A DNA stretch of 64,000 bases from Flavobacterium caeni (GTDB lineage: Bacteria; Bacteroidota; Bacteroidia; Flavobacteriales; Flavobacteriaceae), in assembly GCF_900101895.1 (NCBI RefSeq), contig NZ_FMVF01000003.1:239258-303257 (forward strand), given 5' to 3'. The notes beneath the pieces were generated by a model, which ran no database searches, was not told the origin of the DNA, and saw nothing but the letters and a program-made list of their open reading frames with translations. Both the position numbers and the translations under genes were made by a program. Shown here in pieces: positions 1 through 7,717 of this stretch (positions within the stretch are counted from its first letter, which is position 1; every line of letters starts with the position of its first letter).

Positions 1-293
1 GAGCTGCAATGGATGTGCGGAATGTTCAGGCAGACAATCTGCGTGTTGGCTTCGTCAAACGATAGCAGTTTGGCTACAATCTGCTCGTTGGCTAAAAAAT
101 CAAATTGATAGGCATCGGACAACGGACGCGCGCCCGGCGATCGTTCGAGATCATAATAGGCGTCGAGGCCATTGTCGCTGAATATTTCGAATATCGTCTG
201 ACAGCCACGGCAGCAAAACGAATGGTCGCGAAAGACGATCTCCTCGTTAAAGGGTACCGCCAATCCGCAATGGAAACATCGGTTGGTGTCCAT
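1..293 (-). CDS. ccoI: Heavy-metal P-type ATPase, N-terminus (CcoI/FixI type), partial
   Basis: The reverse strand from the ATG at 293 stays open to the window edge, giving 97 codons of a longer gene. The protein starts MDTNRCFHCGLAV and carries a second cysteine cluster, FCCRGCQTIFEIF, about 25 residues on. This pair is typical of the cysteine-rich metal-binding domain at the N-terminus of FixI/CcoI copper ATPases. The visible part ends at NIPHIHCSS, where the family's HMA copper-binding loop begins. Such pumps supply copper to cbb3 cytochrome oxidase, and the gene is commonly found beside an Fnr-type regulator, as here. The ATPase core lies outside the window, so the call rests on the N-terminal domain and the neighbour. 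Confidence 0.8.
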   Translation of the reverse strand, partial: MDTNRCFHCGLAVPFNEEIVFRDHSFCCRGCQTIFEIFSDNGLDAYYDLERSPGARPLSDAYQFDFLANEQIVAKLLSFDEANTQIVCLNIPHIHCS

Positions 294-342
294 AATTGCT
301 CATTTACCTGTGGCAAAATTGCACCTACAAATTGGGCAAAAA

Positions 343-358
343 CATGATATATGTCATG
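343..358. promoter_or_regulatory. Palindromic operator between ccoI and the Crp/Fnr gene
   Basis: CATGA-N6-TCATG is a perfect inverted repeat with 5-nt arms in the 103-nt divergent intergenic region. A 6-nt spacer between half-sites is the spacing used by Crp/Fnr-family dimers. The site lies just upstream of a TAAATTTG element at 368-375. Its role as an autoregulatory or shared operator is inferred. Confidence 0.5.
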
Positions 359-367
359 CAATTTGGT

Positions 368-375
368 TAAATTTG
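368..375 (+). promoter_or_regulatory. -7 element TAAATTTG of the Crp/Fnr gene
   Basis: TAAATTTG matches the Bacteroidetes -7 consensus TAnnTTTG, 21 nt before the start codon at 397. No TTTG is found at the expected distance upstream; the palindrome at 343-358 occupies that place, which would fit an activator-dependent promoter. Confidence 0.45.
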
Positions 376-396
376 CAGTATCTTATTCTTTTTCAG

Positions 397-1077
397 ATGG
401 GCAAATGTGAGCAGTGTATCGTTCGTGAATTCAGTTCGTTTAAAGCGCTTACCAAGGACGAATTGGTGCACATGGCCAACTGCAAGACCTCTAAAACAAT
501 ACGCAAAGGCGAAACGATTTTTAGCGAGGGCGATACCATTGGCGGCGTGTTTTGCGTCAAGGACGGCGTGTGCAAGATGACCAAACTCAGCTCGAACGGA
601 CGCGACCAGATCGTTCATTTGGTCAAGAGAGGCGAATTGCTAGGGCAGCGCTCGATGATTTCGGACGAACCCGCCAACCTGTCGGCCGTGGCGCTCGAGG
701 ACATGCAGGTGTGTTTTATCCCCAAATCTGAAATCCTTACTTTTTTTAACCAGAACAACCGTTTTTCGATGGGCGTGATGAAAACGATTTGCGGCGACCT
801 CAAGCAAGCCGACGATATCATGGTCAACATGGCGCAAAAGACGGTCAAGGAGCGGTTGGCGCTCACGCTGATTTACCTCGAAGACACTTTTGGGACAAAT
901 GCCGATGGTACGCTCAAATTGCAACTCTCTCGCGACGAAATAGCGAGTATGATCGGTACCGCTACCGAAAGTTGCATCCGTTTGTTGTCGGAGTTTAATA
1001 AGTTAGGACTCATTGAACTCGTCGGCAAAAAAATCGTGGTCAGGCAACGCGCGAAACTCGAACGAATGGGCGAATAA
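397..1077 (+). CDS. Crp/Fnr family transcriptional regulator
   Basis: This 226-residue regulator has a cyclic-nucleotide-binding-like beta-roll (about residues 20-135, including GETIFSEGDTIGGVFCVKDG) and a C-terminal winged helix (about 150-225, with LSRDEIASMIGTATESCIRLL as the recognition region). The start was set at the ATG at 397 because homologues begin near the MGKCEQCIVREF segment and upstream in-frame codons would run through the promoter. The N-terminal CEQC pair resembles the cysteines of Fnr-like proteins, but a full set of four iron-sulfur ligands is not obvious, so oxygen sensing is possible rather than shown. It is divergent from a ccoI-like gene, which suggests control of high-affinity respiration. 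Confidence 0.88.
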   Translation: MGKCEQCIVREFSSFKALTKDELVHMANCKTSKTIRKGETIFSEGDTIGGVFCVKDGVCKMTKLSSNGRDQIVHLVKRGELLGQRSMISDEPANLSAVALEDMQVCFIPKSEILTFFNQNNRFSMGVMKTICGDLKQADDIMVNMAQKTVKERLALTLIYLEDTFGTNADGTLKLQLSRDEIASMIGTATESCIRLLSEFNKLGLIELVGKKIVVRQRAKLERMGE

Positions 1078-1086
1078 CCCGACGGC

Positions 1087-1461
1087 TTACTTCTTTACGA
1101 TATTCTTGAGCAACACCCTTTCCGAGTAATTGACCAATTCAAGCTCGATGGGCTGCTGTTGCATCGTCTTGCCTTCTACGGTGTACAACTTTCCGCCACC
1201 GACGGGCTTGTTGCTGCGGTCGAAATCTACATCGCCATGCTTGAGCGTGTTCTTGATGTCTACCGTATCGATCCACGGCTGGGCCAAAACGGCCGATGCT
1301 TCGGGCGAATAGTGAAAAGGTTTGTTGCGCAAATCGTTGAGCACGCGTGCGTTCGGGAAATAGTTGCAACGCGTGTCCTTGCCGCTCCACATGAGCGTGA
1401 CAAAGAACATCCCGATGATGAAACCGCCCATGTAGTAGGCGAAACGGTATTTAAAGGTCAT
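1087..1461 (-). CDS. DUF4258 domain protein
   Basis: A 124-residue protein with one N-terminal membrane segment (about residues 8-26, YYMGGFIIGMFFVTLMW) followed by a soluble domain resembling DUF4258. In flavobacteria a protein of this type commonly follows alanine dehydrogenase, and here it starts 42 nt after the ald stop codon, so co-transcription is likely. The function is unknown. Its 3' end lies 9 nt from that of the convergent Crp/Fnr gene. Confidence 0.7.
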   Translation of the reverse strand: MTFKYRFAYYMGGFIIGMFFVTLMWSGKDTRCNYFPNARVLNDLRNKPFHYSPEASAVLAQPWIDTVDIKNTLKHGDVDFDRSNKPVGGGKLYTVEGKTMQQQPIELELVNYSERVLLKNIVKK

Positions 1462-1503
1462 GGGTCGAATATTGTTTCCGGGCGCAAAGGTAAGGGTTTC
1501 GCG

Positions 1504-2697
1504 TCAAAACACAATCAAATTGATGTCGCTGTCGTTTAGCCCGAACCATTCGCCGATGGCCTTGTTGGTCAGGATGCCGTGGTACAGGTAAACGCCGTTC
1601 TTGAGGCCTTTGTTCATGCGGATGGCGTCTTCGATACCGCCGTCGTCGGCGATCTGCAACAAGTAGGGCGTGATGATGTTGCTGATCGAGAGCGACGCGG
1701 TCTTGGAATAACGCGATGGGATGTTGGGCACGCAATAATGGATCACGTTGTGTTTGATGTAGGTCGGTTTTTCGTGCGTGGTGACTTCGGAAGTCTCGAA
1801 ACAGCCTCCGGTATCGATGCTCACGTCTACCACGACAGCGCCGCGTTTCATGTGCTCGACCATGGTTTCGGTCACCACGACAGGGCATCGGTCCTTGCCG
1901 CGCATCGCGCCTATGGCCACATCGCAGCGCCTGAGCGCCTTGAGCAACGACTTGGGCTGTATGGTGGATGTAGAAATCGGATGGTTTAAATTGTTCTGCA
2001 ATCGGCGCAATTTGGTGATCGAATTGTCGAACACCTTGACGTGTGCGCCCAGGCCGAGCGCTGTTTTTGCGGCAAATTCGCCCACAGTACCGGCGCCAAG
2101 GATCACCACGTCGGTGGGTTGTACGCCCGTGATGTTACCAAAGAGCAAGCCCTTGCCGAATTCGTTGTTGATCATGAGCTCCGAGGCCACCAGGATCGAG
2201 GCCGTTCCCGCAATCTCGCTCAGCGATTTGACCGCCGGATACGAGCCGTCTTCGTCCTTGATGTATTCAAAGGCCAATGCCGTGATTTTCTTCTTGGTAA
2301 GTTCCTCGAAATACTCCTTTTTACGCGTCTTGAGCTGGATGGCCGATATGACAACCGTACCCGGCTTGACGTGTTTGATTTCCTCCATCGTGAGCGGTTC
2401 TACCTTGAGCAGCATCGGGCAGGAGAGGACCTTTTGGGTATCGGCCGTGATTTCGGCGCCCGCATCGGCGTACTCCTTGTCGCAATAACTCGAACTGGCC
2501 CCGGCCCCGGCTTCGATCATGACGCGGTGACCGTGCGAGGTAAGCGAATTGACGGCGTCTGGCGTGAGGCAAATACGGCGTTCCTGGTAGCTGGTCTCTT
2601 TGGGAATGCCGATAAAGAGTTCGGCCTTGTGTCGGGCGATTTCAAGTTTTTCCTCCTGCGGCAACAGTTGTTGCTTGGTAAACGGCGTCAGTGACAT
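1504..2697 (-). CDS. ald: Alanine dehydrogenase
   Basis: This enzyme interconverts alanine with pyruvate and ammonia using NAD. The 397-residue protein contains the AlaDH/PNT N-terminal domain (GIPKETSYQERRICLTP near residue 30), the dinucleotide fold VVILGAGTVGEFAAK near residue 200, and the C-terminal DVSIDTGGCFETS segment. It is somewhat longer than the classic enzyme of about 370 residues because of an N-terminal extension (residues 1-28), which is usual in flavobacterial members. A well-spaced promoter lies just upstream. The neighbouring DUF4258 gene follows on the same strand. Confidence 0.93.
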   Translation of the reverse strand: MSLTPFTKQQLLPQEEKLEIARHKAELFIGIPKETSYQERRICLTPDAVNSLTSHGHRVMIEAGAGASSSYCDKEYADAGAEITADTQKVLSCPMLLKVEPLTMEEIKHVKPGTVVISAIQLKTRKKEYFEELTKKKITALAFEYIKDEDGSYPAVKSLSEIAGTASILVASELMINNEFGKGLLFGNITGVQPTDVVILGAGTVGEFAAKTALGLGAHVKVFDNSITKLRRLQNNLNHPISTSTIQPKSLLKALRRCDVAIGAMRGKDRCPVVVTETMVEHMKRGAVVVDVSIDTGGCFETSEVTTHEKPTYIKHNVIHYCVPNIPSRYSKTASLSISNIITPYLLQIADDGGIEDAIRMNKGLKNGVYLYHGILTNKAIGEWFGLNDSDINLIVF

Positions 2698-2715
2698 GGT
2701 GTTGTTTTAGAGCGT

Positions 2716-2746
2716 TAAAGTTAGGAAAAAGCTTTAAAGTAACAAA
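2716..2746 (-). promoter_or_regulatory. Promoter of ald (TTTG-N19-TAACTTTA)
   Basis: Read on the minus strand, TTTG (2746-2743) is followed after exactly 19 nt by TAACTTTA (2723-2716), one base from the Bacteroidetes -7 consensus TAnnTTTG and at its preferred spacing. The start codon lies 18 nt further on. Confidence 0.65.
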
Positions 2747-2780
2747 CATCCGTTTTGGTTGGTCGCGGCGGCCAGAAAAC

Positions 2781-3188
2781 TCAACGCAAAGTCAGCTTGC
2801 GGCGGCCGTCGGGCAAGGCCTCGATGTCGATGGTGGAATGTACTTCGGGCAACAGGTTCGGGATTTTCTCGGCCCATTCGATCAGGCACCAATGGTCGGA
2901 GTACAGGTATTCGTCCATCCCCATATCGTAGGCCTCGCTTTCCGATTTCAACCGGTATACATCAAAATGATAAACAATCTGATTGTCAGCTGTTCGGTAT
3001 TCGTTAACTAAAGAAAAGGTTGGGCTTCCCGTCGTGTCGTTGACACCCATCGATTTGACCAGGGCATTGATGAATGTGGTCTTGCCGGCACCCATCGCGC
3101 CGTTGAACGTGATGACTTTGTATGGCTGCGCGTCGCGTACTTGTTTGGCGGCGTCGTGGATGTCGTTTAACGAAAAAATTATCTCCAT
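2781..3188 (-). CDS. tsaE: tRNA threonylcarbamoyladenosine biosynthesis ATPase TsaE
   Basis: TsaE is the ATPase partner of the TsaB-TsaD complex that makes t6A37 in ANN-decoding tRNAs. The 135-residue protein has a P-loop, GAMGAGKTTFINAL (about residues 30-43), then GSPTFSLVNEY and the HFDVYRL strand typical of the YjeE/TsaE family. The start MEIIFSLND at 3188 was preferred over an in-frame ATG 36 nt upstream because it matches the family's beginning and lies 4 nt after the porX stop codon, indicating one transcript with porX. Length is normal. Confidence 0.92.
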   Translation of the reverse strand: MEIIFSLNDIHDAAKQVRDAQPYKVITFNGAMGAGKTTFINALVKSMGVNDTTGSPTFSLVNEYRTADNQIVYHFDVYRLKSESEAYDMGMDEYLYSDHWCLIEWAEKIPNLLPEVHSTIDIEALPDGRRKLTLR

Positions 3189-3192
3189 AAAA

Positions 3193-4746
3193 TCATTTGG
3201 GGTTGAACACCAAAAACGGAACAATCATCTCCTCGAGCGAAATCCCGCCGTGTTGGTAGGTGTTGCGGTAGTAGCTCACATAATGGTTGTAGTTGTTGAC
3301 ATAGGCCAGGAAGTAGTCGTTCTTGGCAAAAATGTACGAGCTGCTCATGTTGATGGCCGGAAGCCCCACCGATTTCGGGTCTTTGACGGCATACACGTCG
3401 CGGTCTTCATACGTAAGGCTGCGGCCGGTTTTGTATCGCAGGTTCAAGCTGGTGTTTTTGTCGCCGATCACCTTGGACGGATTCTTGACGTTGATCGTGC
3501 CATGGTCGGTGGTCAAAATCAGTTTAAAACCGAGTTTTTGCGCCTGTTGGATAATCTCCAAAAGCGGCGAATTCTTGAACCAGCTGGCCGTGAGCGAGCG
3601 GTAGGCCTTGTCGTCCGAGGCGAGTTCCTTGACCACGTCCATTTCGGTCTTGGCGTGCGAGAGCATGTCGACAAAGTTGTACACCACCGTCACCAGGTCA
3701 TTGTCCTTGAGTCCTTTGAAATTCTCGGCGAGTTTTTTGCCGCCGCTCAGGTTGGTAATCTTGAAATAGTCTTCCTTGATGTTGAGCCCGAGCCGTTTGA
3801 GTTGCGCGGTGAGGAATTCGGCTTCGTACAGGTTCTTTCCGCCGTCGTCTACGTCGTTTTTCCAGTACTGCGGAAATTGTTTTTCCATCTCGAGCGGCGT
3901 GAGCCCAGAGAAGATGGCGTTGCGCGCATACTGTGTAGCGGTAGGCAAGATGGCATAATAAGGCACCTCTTTTTCAAGCCTGTAATGGTTCGATACGGTG
4001 CTTTCGAATGCTTTCCATTGGTCGTAACGCAGGTTGTCGATCACGACAAACAGCACAGGGCGTTCTTTTTTCTTGAGTTCGGGCACCACCAATTCCCTGA
4101 ATAGGTTGTGCGACAGGATGGGCTTTTCGGCCTTGGGGCTGAACCAATCCTCGTAATTGCGCTCGATAAATTTACCGAACTGCGAATTGGCCTCGACCTT
4201 TTGCGATTCGAGGATCTCGATCATGCTTTGGTCCATGATGTCTTCGAGTTCGAGTTCCCAAAACAGCAGTTTTTTATAAACATCTACCCATTCTTCGAAC
4301 GAGTTGACCATGGCCATGTCCATCGCAATCTTGCGGAATTCCTTTTGGTAATCGAGCGTGGTTTTTTCGGATATGAGCCTTGAATGGTCGAGGTTTTTCT
4401 TGATGCTGAGCAAGATTTGGTTGGGGTTCACCGGCTTGATCAAATAATCGGCGATCTTAGACCCGATGGCTTCCTCCATGATGTATTCTTCCTCGCTCTT
4501 GGTGATCATGATCACGGGCGTGGCCGATTTTTTCTCCTTGATTTCGGCCAAGGTTTCCAGTCCGCTCATGCCGGGCATGTTTTCGTCGAGGAACACGATG
4601 TCAAAATTCTGCTCTTCAAAAATATCGACGGCGTCGCGCCCGTTGTTGCACGTGGTGACGTGGTAATTTTTCTTTTCGAGAAACAGGATGTGCGGCTTGA
4701 GCAAGTCGATTTCGTCGTCGACCCAAAGTATCTTGATCTGGTCCAT
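3193..4746 (-). CDS. porX: T9SS response regulator PorX with PglZ domain
   Basis: PorX couples signalling to the type IX secretion system. The 517-residue protein has a receiver domain at residues 1-120, with acidic residues D10, D11 and E12, phospho-acceptor Asp54 in FLDENMPG, and Lys in LIKPVNP. A linker is followed by a PglZ-type alkaline-phosphatase-fold domain (about 200-517), recognised by VVIDNLRYDQW and LTTDHGTINVKNP, which carry metal-binding Asp and His residues. There is no DNA-binding domain. The order porX-tsaE is seen in many flavobacteria. T9SS cargo genes at 12817 and 34577 fit its presence. Confidence 0.93.
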   Translation of the reverse strand: MDQIKILWVDDEIDLLKPHILFLEKKNYHVTTCNNGRDAVDIFEEQNFDIVFLDENMPGMSGLETLAEIKEKKSATPVIMITKSEEEYIMEEAIGSKIADYLIKPVNPNQILLSIKKNLDHSRLISEKTTLDYQKEFRKIAMDMAMVNSFEEWVDVYKKLLFWELELEDIMDQSMIEILESQKVEANSQFGKFIERNYEDWFSPKAEKPILSHNLFRELVVPELKKKERPVLFVVIDNLRYDQWKAFESTVSNHYRLEKEVPYYAILPTATQYARNAIFSGLTPLEMEKQFPQYWKNDVDDGGKNLYEAEFLTAQLKRLGLNIKEDYFKITNLSGGKKLAENFKGLKDNDLVTVVYNFVDMLSHAKTEMDVVKELASDDKAYRSLTASWFKNSPLLEIIQQAQKLGFKLILTTDHGTINVKNPSKVIGDKNTSLNLRYKTGRSLTYEDRDVYAVKDPKSVGLPAINMSSSYIFAKNDYFLAYVNNYNHYVSYYRNTYQHGGISLEEMIVPFLVFNPK

Positions 4747-4867
4747 GTAGCGAGTGTTAACGTTGGCAATTTAACACAAATTGAACGGGTTGTTCTTAAA
4801 ATTATTGTAAAGTTAGGTGGCAGATTTCTCGTAAAATGAATGACGAAAACATTGTTTAATTGACTTT

Positions 4868-4905
4868 AAATAAATAATCTTAAATAGTTAATAAACAATA
4901 ATTTA
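4868..4905. repeat. AT-rich inverted repeat at the 3' end of the YihY gene
   Basis: AAATAAAT and ATTTATTT form 8-nt complementary arms around an AT-rich centre in the 156-nt stretch between porX and the yihY stop codon. The centre contains ATAAACAATAATT, also present at 44997-45009 and in the repeat after efp. It may act as a weak terminator or belong to the AT-rich elements described near efp. Confidence 0.3.
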
Positions 4906-5862
4906 TTTAATTTCATGTTTAACCGGATGCGGCGGAATCACACCGCTTTTGCGTTCGAGTTCGTGTTGCTCGACATACACCGCATAATCGGCGGGTTCGA
5001 TACGTGCACCGCGGTGTTCGGCGTATACCCGTGTAAACTCGGCGCCAAAATATAGTATCGCCGCCGTGTAATATACCCAGACCAAAATCACAATCAGTGA
5101 GCCCGCGGCGCCATAGGCCGATCCGGCGCTTGTCGTCTCGATGTACAGCCCAATCAGGTAGCGTCCGAGCATGAACAGGCAGGCCGTGAAAAATGCGCCC
5201 ATACGTACATGCTTCCATGCAATTTTGGCATCGGGCAAGACTTTGAAGATGATGCCGAACAACAGCGTGATGACCGCAAAACTGATGCCGATGTTGATCA
5301 AGCGAAAGAGCAACACCGTCGTGTCGGGGAAATACGACACCAGCCAATCGTTGAGCGCCACGAGCGCGCCGTTGACCAACAATGATACGACCAGCAAGAA
5401 CCCCAGCCCGACAATCAGCGACGACGACAGCAAACGGTCCTGCAGGATTTTTACCCATCCGCGTTTGGGCTTGGCCTTGACTTTCCAGATCAAATTGATC
5501 GAGTCCTGGATCTCGCCAAACACCGACGTGGCCCCAATGAGCAACGTGATGCCACCCACAACGATCGCGAGATTGGTTTTGCCCGACAATTCCATGTTCT
5601 TGATGACGTCCTGGATTTGCGCTGCGGCCTGGTTGCCGATCAGCCCGTTGATTTCAGCGAATACGTGGCCTTGTATCGCCTCGCGTCCAAAGAATACGCC
5701 GGCCAGCGAAATGAGCAGCAACAGTAACGGCGCCATCGAAAATACGGTGTAGTAGGAGAGCGCGGCGCTGAGTTTGAGCGCGCGGTCTTCCAGAAAACCC
5801 GCAAAGGTGTCCTTGAGGATGTTCCAAGCGTTGATGGTGTGTTGTTTGGTGAATAGTTTCAT
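4903..5862 (-). CDS. YihY/BrkB family inner-membrane protein
   Basis: A 319-residue membrane protein of the YihY/virulence factor BrkB family, with about six transmembrane helices between residues 35 and 280. The family signature LSYYTVFSMAPLLLLLISLAG lies near residue 35, and GAAGSLIVILVWVYYTAAILY near residue 245. The C-terminal 40 residues are charged and probably cytoplasmic. The family was once annotated as ribonuclease BN, which is not accepted now; the true function is unknown. It stands alone, with a terminator-like hairpin upstream separating it from the SRPBCC gene. Confidence 0.85.
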   Translation of the reverse strand: MKLFTKQHTINAWNILKDTFAGFLEDRALKLSAALSYYTVFSMAPLLLLLISLAGVFFGREAIQGHVFAEINGLIGNQAAAQIQDVIKNMELSGKTNLAIVVGGITLLIGATSVFGEIQDSINLIWKVKAKPKRGWVKILQDRLLSSSLIVGLGFLLVVSLLVNGALVALNDWLVSYFPDTTVLLFRLINIGISFAVITLLFGIIFKVLPDAKIAWKHVRMGAFFTACLFMLGRYLIGLYIETTSAGSAYGAAGSLIVILVWVYYTAAILYFGAEFTRVYAEHRGARIEPADYAVYVEQHELERKSGVIPPHPVKHEIK

Positions 5863-5876
5863 GGCAAAGCGTTCGT

Positions 5877-5911
5877 AAAAACACCGGCTATCTTTTCAGA
5901 CGGGCCGGTGT
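5877..5911 (-). terminator. Terminator after the DUF2892-SRPBCC gene
   Basis: On the minus strand ACACCGGC, a 15-nt loop and GCCGGTGT form an 8-bp GC-rich stem followed by a short T run (5880-5877), 25 nt past the SRPBCC stop codon. Confidence 0.65.
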
Positions 5912-5935
5912 CTTCTCAAAAAGCAGCGTGTTGCG

Positions 5936-6784
5936 TTAGGTGTTTTTATTGTTCTCGAGATGCGATTTCAGGTTTGCAAAATCCCGGGCGACCATTTTAT
6001 CGAACCATGGATTGAGCCATTTGGCCGCTTGCTGGCCCGCAACGCCCATGGGTGCGCGGTAGGAAAGCGTAAGGTCTACTTCGGTTTTGTCGCCCAGATC
6101 GACGAAAGAGACTTTACCCGAGTTGCTGATTTTGGCATCGGGCAACGAATGCCAGCTCAGTACTTTGTTGGGTTCGTCCATCAGGATATGGGCTTTCCAA
6201 GCCAAAGAGCCGATACCGGCCGGGCCTTTGATTTTCCACTCCGATGTGATCTTGTCGATGGGTTTGACGCTTTCCAGATGGTTCATGAATGTGGGAAGGT
6301 TTTCGAGTTTGCGCCAAAAAGCATACACTTCGTCTACGGGTTTGTCGATCACCACCGACGAACGGATGTTGATGCTCGAACTTTTGAGCTTGCCGCCGTG
6401 ATCGCTGGTGAGGTCATACACGGGGCAATAGCCGCTGATGCCGCGCGCCAACATACCGCCGGCCGCGATGCTTTGCGCCACTTTCTTTTCCTTGCCCGAA
6501 AGCGCGTTGTACAGCAAGTACGATCCGGCTGCCACCATCAGCGCGCGCTCGATAAATCCGATGTTGGCGTCTACGCCGGGAATCAAACTGCGCGTGGCCG
6601 TCCGGTCCTTGATGCCTGCCAATTGCCGGGCCTCTTCTTCGGAATAGTAGCCACCGTATCGGTTTGGGTCGGTACCTGAATGGTCTAATTTGGAGTGGCT
6701 TTTTCGCGCCAGACGTTCTTTTTCGGTGGGTTGTTTCGTTTTCATTTTCTGCTTTTTTAGAACTTTGATTTGTCGATTGGCCAT
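5936..6784 (-). CDS. DUF2892-SRPBCC fusion protein
   Basis: The 282-residue protein has a basic N-terminus (about 1-65, with NRYGGYYSEEEARQLAGIKDR), a YgaP/DUF2892-like membrane hairpin (about 75-130, ending GYCPVYDLT) and a C-terminal SRPBCC/START-like lipid-binding domain (about 140-282, with SSVVIDKPVDEVYAFWR). The start at 6784 was chosen because a -7 element at 6813-6806 would place transcription start near 6801, downstream of the more distant GTG; an ATG at 6745 is also possible. SRPBCC domains bind hydrophobic ligands, so a role at the membrane is plausible, but the substrate is unknown. Confidence 0.78.
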   Translation of the reverse strand: MANRQIKVLKKQKMKTKQPTEKERLARKSHSKLDHSGTDPNRYGGYYSEEEARQLAGIKDRTATRSLIPGVDANIGFIERALMVAAGSYLLYNALSGKEKKVAQSIAAGGMLARGISGYCPVYDLTSDHGGKLKSSSINIRSSVVIDKPVDEVYAFWRKLENLPTFMNHLESVKPIDKITSEWKIKGPAGIGSLAWKAHILMDEPNKVLSWHSLPDAKISNSGKVSFVDLGDKTEVDLTLSYRAPMGVAGQQAAKWLNPWFDKMVARDFANLKSHLENNKNT

Positions 6785-6805
6785 TTCCGAATCGAATGAC
6801 ACTTA

Positions 6806-6813
6806 CAAAGTTA
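6806..6813 (-). promoter_or_regulatory. -7 element TAACTTTG of the SRPBCC gene
   Basis: TAACTTTG on the minus strand matches TAnnTTTG exactly and lies 21 nt upstream of the chosen start codon. No matching -33 TTTG is found at the preferred spacing. Confidence 0.45.
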
Positions 6814-6953
6814 TCGTCGTCAAAAAGCGATTCCCTTACAACATAATCCGTTTTTGTTGCATGATTCGACCAAAGCCAAACGAAGTATTCGACAGGATTT
6901 TTTTCAAAAAAATTTGCAAATACAAAACATCGGCTTACATTTGCATCCGCAAG

Positions 6954-7028
6954 GGGACATTAGCTCAGCTGGTTCAGAGCACTACCTCGACAAGGTAGGG
7001 GTCACTGGTTCGAACCCAGTATGTCCCA
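6954..7028 (+). tRNA. tRNA-Val (anticodon GAC)
   Basis: A complete cloverleaf: acceptor GGGACAT pairs perfectly with ATGTCCC (7021-7027), the D stem is GCTC/GAGC, the anticodon stem CTACC/GGTAG, and the T stem ACTGG/CCAGT around TTCGAAC. The anticodon GAC is at 6989-6991 and the discriminator base is A7028. The CCA end is not encoded. Base 33, just before the anticodon, is C instead of the nearly universal U. Confidence 0.95.
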
Positions 7029-7030
7029 CG

Positions 7031-7060
7031 AAACTCCGTCAATTTTGGCGGAGTTTTTTT
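7031..7060. terminator. Bidirectional terminator between tRNA-Val and the response regulator
   Basis: AAACTCCG and CGGAGTTT form an 8-bp stem around a 10-nt loop, followed by a run of eight T on the plus strand and preceded by A residues that give a short U run on the minus strand. It serves the tRNA and probably also the convergent regulator gene ending at 7060. Confidence 0.75.
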
Positions 7061-7716
7061 TATACAAAAGGCGCGGTGATGCGGTGCTTGAAAGAGAACA
7101 GCACAAGCCCTACCTTAGACTTGATGTTGTAACGGTCGAACAAGGCCGTGCGATAAGCTTCGATCGATTTGACCGAAAGCCCCATAATGTCGGCCATTTG
7201 CTCATAAGTGAGTTCACGTTCGTCGCATACCAACTTGAGAAATTCCAATTCGCGCGCCGTGAGCTGGATGTCGTTTTTGTTTTTTGTTGCCGGTTCTTGG
7301 TAATCGCGCATCCGCTTCAGGATTTCGGAAACATTGTTGTAGCCAATTTTTACGATGTTGTCGATCGCAAAACGCAAATCGTGCGCCGTACAGTTTTTGT
7401 GCAGGAATCCGCGTGCGCCGTGGTGGTAGGCGGCGTCGATGATTTGCTCGTCGAAATGTTGCGTAAGCAGCAAAACCTTGTATTCGCGGTCGAGTTTTTC
7501 GAGCGCTTGCAACACTTCTACACCCGTCATTTCGGGCATCGAATAGTCGAGGATGAACAAATCGGGTTGCTCGTCTATGGGCAAGGCCGCCAGAAATTCG
7601 GGCCCGCTTTCGAATTCATGCGTAACCTTGAATGCACTGATCTTGTGCAACAATTCCTTGAGTCCGTGGCGTACGATCTGGTGGTCGTCTATGATGCCGA
7701 TGTTGATTTTTTCCAT
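7060..7716 (-). CDS. NarL/LuxR-type response regulator
   Basis: A 218-residue regulator with a receiver domain (residues 1-120; D10, D11, phospho-acceptor Asp57 in FILDYSMPEM, Lys in GFLHKN) and a LuxR-type helix-turn-helix (about 150-212, LTARELEFLKLV and YEQMADIMGLSVKSIEAYR). It follows its cognate kinase gene with a 1-nt gap, so the two form one operon with the membrane protein upstream. The inverted repeat at 9131-9169 ahead of the operon is a candidate binding site for this regulator. Confidence 0.9.
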   Translation of the reverse strand: MEKINIGIIDDHQIVRHGLKELLHKISAFKVTHEFESGPEFLAALPIDEQPDLFILDYSMPEMTGVEVLQALEKLDREYKVLLLTQHFDEQIIDAAYHHGARGFLHKNCTAHDLRFAIDNIVKIGYNNVSEILKRMRDYQEPATKNKNDIQLTARELEFLKLVCDERELTYEQMADIMGLSVKSIEAYRTALFDRYNIKSKVGLVLFSFKHRITAPFV

Positions 7717-7717
7717 G

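Noticed and set aside
283..396. An N-terminal extension of the Crp/Fnr protein.
   Set aside because: It would cover the operator and -7 element and overlaps the divergent ccoI start; the ATG at 397 fits the family.
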